Below, piece after piece: positions 45,000-51,283 of a stretch of 51,283 nt of DNA. The position numbers and the translations under genes are program-made. The DNA is from Snodgrassella communis (lineage in GTDB: Bacteria > Pseudomonadota > Gammaproteobacteria > Burkholderiales > Neisseriaceae): positions 1 through 51,283 of the forward strand of contig NZ_CAJZCD010000010.1 of the NCBI RefSeq assembly GCF_914768045.1, read 5' to 3'. Under the pieces are notes generated by a model that saw only the letters and a list, made by a program, of their open reading frames with translations, ran no database searches and was not told the origin of the DNA. Each line of letters begins with the position of its first letter. Position 1 is the first letter of the stretch.

Positions 45000-46979
45000 C
45001 TAGAAGTTAACCTGTGCACTAATATTATAACGGCGACCATCCAGAGTACGTCCATAATCCTTCTGATCAACCCGCTTATCAAAAATATTATAAATACCAC
45101 CACTGATAATCACATCTTTCTTCGGTTTGAATACCAGCCCCGTATCTACAAAACCATACGACGGCTTACCAATCGCCATTGATGTCCGTGACAGATAATC
45201 TGAAGTTCTGCTACGGAAATTCCATCTTGCCCAGCTGGAGAACTTCTCATTGGCATTCCAGCTCAGCGTCGTATTAAACATATTTTTCGGCATCTCATTT
45301 AGCGGCTTACCACTAAACTGGCCACTTTTCTGTTCACTATGCGTATAAGTATAGTTAGCAGACCAATCAACTTTCGGCGTTATTTTCCAGCCAAACGTTG
45401 CTTCTACACCACGTAATACCGCCTTATCCACATTTTCACGCTGGCTGATAAAATCAAAATACTCATTACGCCACGAGCAGGCATTCGAACCTGCTTTACC
45501 CTGACAAGTGCGTACTTCCGTTATCTTATTCTTAAATTTCGTATAATAGGTAGTTAGCCCAGCAGATAAATTACGATTATTATCCCAGTTTAAGCCAATT
45601 TCAAAATTATCCGATTTTTCCGGCTTCAGATTTGAATTACCCACAATAATACCATTTGAGTAACCACCACCAGTAACCTGTCCCCATCCATCTGAAGCTG
45701 CCCGTAAAGCGGGCGCTTTATAACCACGTGAATATCCCCCCTTAATTGTCCATTGTTTATTCGGAGTCCATACACCATATAATTTTGGCGTTAATTCAGA
45801 ACCATAATTTTCATCATGGTCCAGTCGCATCGCACCAGTCAGCGCAAAAGTTGGCACAATACGCCATTCATCCTGCCCAAAAATAGCCCAAGAATCTCGT
45901 TCCAGATGGCTCAACCGCCGACCATTAATCGTAAGCTGATTACCCGAATCATTTAACTCTTCTCGCTGCCACCGCCCGCCGACACTCAGCGTATGCTTAT
46001 TCAAGCGAAACTGAGTCTGAGTATTGAAAATCGTATTTTTCTCATGCATGTCACGAGAAGGATTATTATTTTCCTCTCGCTGTAAATATGACTGCGTATC
46101 AATATTCTCATAATAGCCACGATGGGTCACACTATACTGATTGCGATCATACAAAGTGTAGTCATCAGTTGGTTTCTTTCCCCTGCGTGGTGCAGTATCA
46201 ATAGTTTTGCCCACCTTACCATTGCGGTTTTGCAAACTGCGACTTACCTCCAAATCAACAGTATTGTTATCATCCGGAGTCCAAGACAGCATAAAATCGC
46301 CATTACGCATACGCTGTTCCTTATACCCACCGACAAACTTGTCTTCATCACGGTGAGAATATCCTCCACTCACACGGATACCCAACCGGTCTTCAATTAA
46401 AGGACCAGAGACATAAACACTGCTTTGCAACGTATTTCCACTATTACTGTGCTGCTGTATAGTTGCATCCGCCTTAATTGAAGCAGTCCAGTCTGCTGCC
46501 GTTTTCTTAGTAATAATATTAATTACCCCGCCCATAGCATCAGAACCATACAAAGCCGAAGCTGGGCCACGAATCACCTCAATACGTTGTATCGCAGAAA
46601 TCGGTGGCATCCAGCCCTGTTCAATACCAGGACCATCGGAATTAGGACGAACGCCGCGCGAGTTCACCCGTTTACCATCAATCAACAGCATTGTGTACGC
46701 GCTAGACATACCTCGGATACTGATATCTTTTGAACTACCACCACCCGTCACCACTACCCCGGGCACATCCTGCAAAGCATCAGTCACATCATGATACTCT
46801 TTTGTTTCCAGCTCCTTGGCATTAATCACAGTAATTGAGGCAGCTGCCTTTTTGGCTTTCTGTTTAAAACCAGAAGCAGTTACTACCACATCTTCCAATT
46901 TAGCTTCTGCGGCATATAAAGGAGATATTAACGTGGAAAGTAACACCAGCGAAAAAGAATAATGAACCGGTTTGCACAT
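45000..46979 (-). CDS. TonB-dependent siderophore-type outer-membrane receptor
   Basis: A 659-residue receptor. The signal peptide ends near residue 24 (SPLYAAEA), followed by a TonB-box-like EDVVVTASG. A plug domain with SIRGMSSAYTMLLIDGKRVN and IEVIRGPASALYGSDAMGGVINIITKK comes next, then a 22-strand type beta barrel ending DGRRYNISAQVNF with the terminal Phe. The overall pattern fits the FepA/CirA-like catecholate receptor group; the exact ligand is not known. AGGAGT precedes the ATG, and a Fur-box-like site lies 70-90 bp upstream, so iron control is likely. No TonB/ExbBD or ABC transport genes are nearby. Confidence 0.92.
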   Translation of the reverse strand: MCKPVHYSFSLVLLSTLISPLYAAEAKLEDVVVTASGFKQKAKKAAASITVINAKELETKEYHDVTDALQDVPGVVVTGGGSSKDISIRGMSSAYTMLLIDGKRVNSRGVRPNSDGPGIEQGWMPPISAIQRIEVIRGPASALYGSDAMGGVINIITKKTAADWTASIKADATIQQHSNSGNTLQSSVYVSGPLIEDRLGIRVSGGYSHRDEDKFVGGYKEQRMRNGDFMLSWTPDDNNTVDLEVSRSLQNRNGKVGKTIDTAPRRGKKPTDDYTLYDRNQYSVTHRGYYENIDTQSYLQREENNNPSRDMHEKNTIFNTQTQFRLNKHTLSVGGRWQREELNDSGNQLTINGRRLSHLERDSWAIFGQDEWRIVPTFALTGAMRLDHDENYGSELTPKLYGVWTPNKQWTIKGGYSRGYKAPALRAASDGWGQVTGGGYSNGIIVGNSNLKPEKSDNFEIGLNWDNNRNLSAGLTTYYTKFKNKITEVRTCQGKAGSNACSWRNEYFDFISQRENVDKAVLRGVEATFGWKITPKVDWSANYTYTHSEQKSGQFSGKPLNEMPKNMFNTTLSWNANEKFSSWARWNFRSRTSDYLSRTSMAIGKPSYGFVDTGLVFKPKKDVIISGGIYNIFDKRVDQKDYGRTLDGRRYNISAQVNF

Positions 46980-47048
46980 ACAAAATAGACTCCTGATAAT
47001 TGTTGTCCTAGCAAAGAATCAAATAGATTATTTAAAGCACACTCAAAT

Positions 47049-47067
47049 GAAAATAGTAATCATTATT
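47049..47067 (-). promoter_or_regulatory. Fur-box-like operator upstream of the TonB-dependent receptor
   Basis: The 19-bp site GAAAATAGTAATCATTATT matches the classical Fur consensus GATAATGATAATCATTATC at 15 of 19 positions. It lies 70-88 bp upstream of the receptor start, in the promoter region. Confidence 0.72.
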
Positions 47068-47248
47068 TAATTTAACATGAATATACAAAAAAAGCATTAA
47101 ATTTATTGACAAAACACAAAGCAGGATAACAAATGAAAAAACAGAGAAGCCTAGAACTGCAACAATTATGAAATATATAGACAAACCGCTAAACTAATCA
47201 GATTCACCAGTAGATATACGGTTATTTCAGCCGTGAGAACTAACAAAT

Positions 47249-47281
47249 AAAAAATCCCTGAACTGAATTCAGGGATTTTTT
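47249..47281 (-). terminator. terminator after tRNA-Ser
   Basis: A perfect stem, TCCCTGAA / TTCAGGGA, is flanked by AAAAAA on one side and TTTTTT on the other, with a five-base loop. On the minus strand it is followed by a six-T run, six bases behind the tRNA 3' end. Confidence 0.88.
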
Positions 47282-47286
47282 GAATA

Positions 47287-47379
47287 TGGCGGAGAGTAAG
47301 GGATTCGAACCCTTGATACAGGTTTTGCCCGTATACTCCCTTAGCAGGGGAGCGCCTTCGACCACTCGGCCAACTCTCC
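47287..47379 (-). tRNA. tRNA-Ser (anticodon GCU)
   Basis: A 93-nt class II tRNA with encoded CCA. Acceptor GGAGAGT/ACTCTCC, anticodon stem CTCCC/GGGAG with loop CTGCTAA giving anticodon GCU, a long variable arm (TATACGGGCAAAACCTGTATC region) and T arm AAGGG-TTCGAAT-CCCTT. It reads AGC/AGU serine codons. Confidence 0.95.
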
Positions 47380-49048
<1,669 letters not shown>

Positions 49049-49081
49049 TCTGGTTACCGGTTTTACGAATAGGCAAATGAA

Positions 49082-49402
49082 ATGAAGTGGGTAACCTGGG
49101 TACTGTTATTTGCATTAGCAGGTTTACAATACAGCTTGTGGATGGGGCATGGCAGCTGGCATGACATGTTGAAATTGGAGCGCAGCGTTATTGCTCAAAA
49201 CGCAAGTAATGAAAACCTGATACAGCGCAATCGTGCACTGATTGCTGAAGTCAAAGATCTTGCCAAAGGGAAAGATGCAATTAACGAAATGGCTCGCGCT
49301 AAATTAGGATATATACAGAGTGGCGAAGTATTTTACCGTTTTGTTCCCTCAGGCACCTCTGCAATCATAACAGCTAATTCTGATACCACTCCTAACAGAT
49401 AA
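49082..49402 (+). CDS. ftsB: cell division protein FtsB (DivIC-like)
   Basis: A 106-residue FtsB. A single N-terminal transmembrane helix (about 3-21) is followed by a periplasmic coiled-coil (about 28-70: LERSVIAQNASNENLIQRNRALIAEVKDLAKGKDAINEMARAKLGYI). The block INEMARAKLGYIQSGEVFYRF is the usual FtsB C-terminal motif. It joins FtsL and FtsQ at the division site. The last 20 residues are Ser/Thr-rich. It lies 33 bp behind eno and ends in a strong terminator. Confidence 0.92.
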   Translation: MKWVTWVLLFALAGLQYSLWMGHGSWHDMLKLERSVIAQNASNENLIQRNRALIAEVKDLAKGKDAINEMARAKLGYIQSGEVFYRFVPSGTSAIITANSDTTPNR

Positions 49403-49420
49403 TCAACAGTAACACTTCCT

Positions 49421-49458
49421 AAAACCAACAGCTTTCAATACTGAAAGCTGTTGGTTTT
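49421..49458 (+). terminator. Rho-independent terminator after ftsB
   Basis: A perfect 17-bp stem AAAACCAACAGCTTTCA / TGAAAGCTGTTGGTTTT has a four-base loop ATAC. A and T runs at the two ends allow action in both directions. Confidence 0.9.
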
Positions 49459-49689
49459 ATATCTAACAAACTTCTTTACTATTTATCCCTGATATATAAC
49501 TCTAACAAACTAATAATATTCAACTATCTATAATATAGTTGTATCCGTACCACAACCATTAGCGTTTTCAGCTTCATATCAGAGCATATTCAAAAGAATC
49601 ATAGCTAATATATTTGTCCATTAGTATGATATTGCTTAATTTAATCAAACAAATATAGCAATAGCGCACCCGTTATTAAAGGCAACTAT

Positions 49690-50070
49690 ATGATTTCTAT
49701 CCAACAACAGAACTACGGTTTAAGTGTGATTCTGCACGACGAATTTACACTGGCTGATTTTCGCCAGCTGGAAGAAGCATTATTAAAAGCCATTGAACAG
49801 GTACAATTGCCCAATCTGCTGCTGGATCTGAGCCAAATGAAAGACTTCACTATTGACATGGCTTTAGAACACCTCAGATTTTTACGTCAGCACGCGCATG
49901 ATTTTGGCCGCACCGCCATTGTCGTAAACGATATCTGGATTCGGCTTGGTGCACGCTTCGCAAATCTGTTAACTTTACAAAGACCCAAATACTTTAATGA
50001 CAGACACACAGCACAAAAATGGCTGGAGCAAGGCATACAAAACTCAGGCGTAATCGGCAACCATAACTGA
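49690..50070 (+). CDS. SpoIIAA/STAS-like protein
   Basis: A 126-residue protein of the SpoIIAA-like family (anti-sigma-antagonist fold, PF11964-type). The central block LLLDLSQMKDFTIDMALEHLRFLRQHAHDFGRTAIVVNDIWIRLGARFANLL matches that group: a strand, an Asp-rich turn and long helices, then YFNDRHTAQKWLEQG at the end. The phosphorylated Ser of true SpoIIAA is not evident, so the biochemical role is open. AAAGG lies close before the ATG. It is a single gene, convergent with the alpha/beta hydrolase gene downstream. Confidence 0.8.
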   Translation: MISIQQQNYGLSVILHDEFTLADFRQLEEALLKAIEQVQLPNLLLDLSQMKDFTIDMALEHLRFLRQHAHDFGRTAIVVNDIWIRLGARFANLLTLQRPKYFNDRHTAQKWLEQGIQNSGVIGNHN

Positions 50071-50163
50071 TTAAACACCATCATCAATATATCAGACATA
50101 AACCGAGCACTGAAGTAAGCTATTTCAGGATAATGCGATTAATTACTGAATAATTCAGATAAA

Positions 50164-50862
50164 TTACAACTGCTGTACCCAGCAAGAAATAGTTTCTGCC
50201 AGTAATTGTGGTTGTTCTAATGGCAGCATGTGCCCACTATCCTCAATTATCTTCATACTGGCCTGTGGAATAAACTCCTGCAATTCCCGCACCTCATCCA
50301 AAGAACGCATCTGATCCTGTGCTGCCGCAATAATCAGGGTTGGACAGGAAATTCTCTGCCCATCGGGTGTTGCCCGGTTTAATAGTGACTGTCTGCTTAA
50401 TACATCAAACCCCAAACGTTCCCCCATGCGTCGGATTCGGGTTATCAGTACCTGATTATTTTGATTATCCGGACGCAAAGTTTGCATAATCGCCTTGTGC
50501 CCCAAACCACGAAAATGCAGATGTTTCTGCATGTGTAAAGCATTCAGCTTGGCTGCACGTTGCTCAGGCGTATCCTCACGTAATGAAGTAGCAATTAATA
50601 CCAAAGCAGCCACACGCTGCGGATACTTGGCAGCCAGAGCCCGCGCAACATACCCGCCAAGCGAGAACCCGATCGCCACAAAACGTTCCGGTGCTTTGGC
50701 CGCAATATCATCTGCCATCGCTGCAATACTGTCTCCATTTGTCAGCGCAACACATTGTACAGATTGTGGCATAGCCAGACTCGATTGCATATCATCCCAT
50801 AGCGTCTCATCCAGCATAAAACCAGAAATACACATCCAAGGTAGTAACTCTGTAGTAACCAT
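50164..50862 (-). CDS. alpha/beta hydrolase
   Basis: A hydrolase of 232 residues. The nucleophile elbow is GFSLGGY with Ser67. The acid is probably the Asp in IIAAAQDQMRSLDEV and the base the His in IEDSGHMLPLEQP. The layout resembles small carboxylesterases such as BioH-like or MenH-like proteins, but the substrate cannot be told. I chose the ATG at 50862; the frame is also open from a TTG at 50874. It is a lone gene with no partner nearby. Confidence 0.88.
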   Translation of the reverse strand: MVTTELLPWMCISGFMLDETLWDDMQSSLAMPQSVQCVALTNGDSIAAMADDIAAKAPERFVAIGFSLGGYVARALAAKYPQRVAALVLIATSLREDTPEQRAAKLNALHMQKHLHFRGLGHKAIMQTLRPDNQNNQVLITRIRRMGERLGFDVLSRQSLLNRATPDGQRISCPTLIIAAAQDQMRSLDEVRELQEFIPQASMKIIEDSGHMLPLEQPQLLAETISCWVQQL

Positions 50863-51186
50863 AATCCCACACAACCATCAAACAATTAATAATATTCTCA
50901 ACGTAGCCAGACCGCACCCTGCTATCGGCAAACTGATAAAAAACGAGTAACAACCACCAATCAAAATATTGCACTATCAAGCTGACTATTACTATATCTT
51001 AATGTCACAACTGACCCATAAAATCACCTCTACATAAACATCCCAGACATTTTACATAGACTTTAGTAGAGGGTGTATATTTGACAAATCAGCCTTATCA
51101 GCAAAGTGTCATATGCTTGGATAGGCTACACTAATTCATACAACTTTTTTAGGGGGTAAGGTAAACTTAACCTTAAAAAGGAAAAA
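50863..51186. other. gap upstream of the insertion sequence
   Basis: About 324 bp. It holds the promoter of the alpha/beta hydrolase on the minus strand and probably the left end of the insertion sequence. TGTATATTTGAC at 51074-51085 and the hairpin TAAGGT / ACCTTA just before the IS start codon are candidates for the IS end and leader. The exact border cannot be set without the other end. Confidence 0.4.
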
Positions 51187-51283
51187 ATGATGAATCAACA
51201 AAAACGCGCACGACGCTCTTTTAGTGCTGATTTCAAAGCACAAATGGTTAAACTTTATCAGCAAGGAAAATCGCGCAGTGAAT
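51187..51283 (+). mobile_element. IS3-family transposase orfA, 5' end (cut by window)
   Basis: The first 32 codons read MMNQQKRARRSFSADF then KAQMVKLYQQGKSRSE, the usual start of the helix-turn-helix protein OrfA of IS3-family elements (RSFSADFKxQxVKLYxxGKSR pattern). AAGGA lies eight bases before the first ATG, and a second ATG follows directly. OrfB and the right end are beyond the window. The IS lies downstream of a lone hydrolase gene and does not break any gene seen here. Confidence 0.8.

Overview
This window looks like a stretch of a low-GC Neisseriaceae chromosome. The best fit is Snodgrassella (bee gut symbiont) or a close relative. I infer this from the AT-rich composition, the betaproteobacterial protein types (GshA of the 450-residue ATP-grasp-like kind, a minimal FinO-domain ProQ, eno next to ftsB, dapF next to DUF484, TrhP) and a type VI secretion (T6SS) locus. 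One exact match, and one hairpin whose right arm has a single mismatch, to DNA-uptake-sequence dialects I recall from Kingella and Simonsiella agree with this. No species assignment can be proven from the sequence alone.

Layout. (1) 1-2150: tandem array of at least three DUF3304-type lipoprotein genes on the minus strand. The period is exactly 965 bp. Each complete copy carries an in-frame poly-G tract (10 and 9 G), so the genes look phase variable. (2) 2253-11596: a partial T6SS gene set on the minus strand, in the order tssB, tssC, PAAR, tssK, tssL, OmpA-domain protein, hcp, terminator, clpV. The genes tssA, E, F, G, I, J and M are absent from the window. (3) 12211-19657: recO, trhP, hemH, thiE, a phosphate transporter, a YfeH-like transporter and tRNA-Thr(CGU). 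(4) 20014-26386: an unknown disordered protein, a small coiled-coil protein, ETF-ubiquinone oxidoreductase, a long non-coding stretch, a small repetitive lipoprotein with strong codon bias, and a dapF-DUF484-membrane protein operon. (5) 26697-27531: decayed remains of a LysR regulator and an EamA transporter. (6) 27721-32744: an AEC transporter, then the run gshA-trpS-gshB-dgkA. (7) 33023-36681: leuC, two entericidin-like micro-lipoproteins, leuD and leuB. (8) 36791-40274: the translationally coupled pqiABC lipid-transport operon. (9) 40275-41976: an accessory patch with gene debris, a GNAT acetyltransferase and a small lipoprotein. (10) 42283-50862: aroC, proQ, tatD, a Fur-box-associated TonB receptor, tRNA-Ser(GCU), eno, ftsB, a SpoIIAA/STAS-like protein and an alpha/beta hydrolase. 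(11) 51187-51283: the first codons of an IS3-family orfA, cut by the window end.

How the genes work together. The T6SS genes encode the contractile sheath (TssBC), baseplate adaptor (TssK), membrane anchor parts (TssL, OmpA protein), inner tube (Hcp), spike tip (PAAR) and recycling ATPase (ClpV). The DUF3304 lipoproteins directly behind clpV could be periplasmic immunity or accessory proteins. The leu, glutathione, DAP, thiamine, heme and chorismate genes are housekeeping biosynthesis. The most unusual part of the window is the combination of an exact-period tandem lipoprotein array, poly-G tracts and residue changes confined to two short patches.
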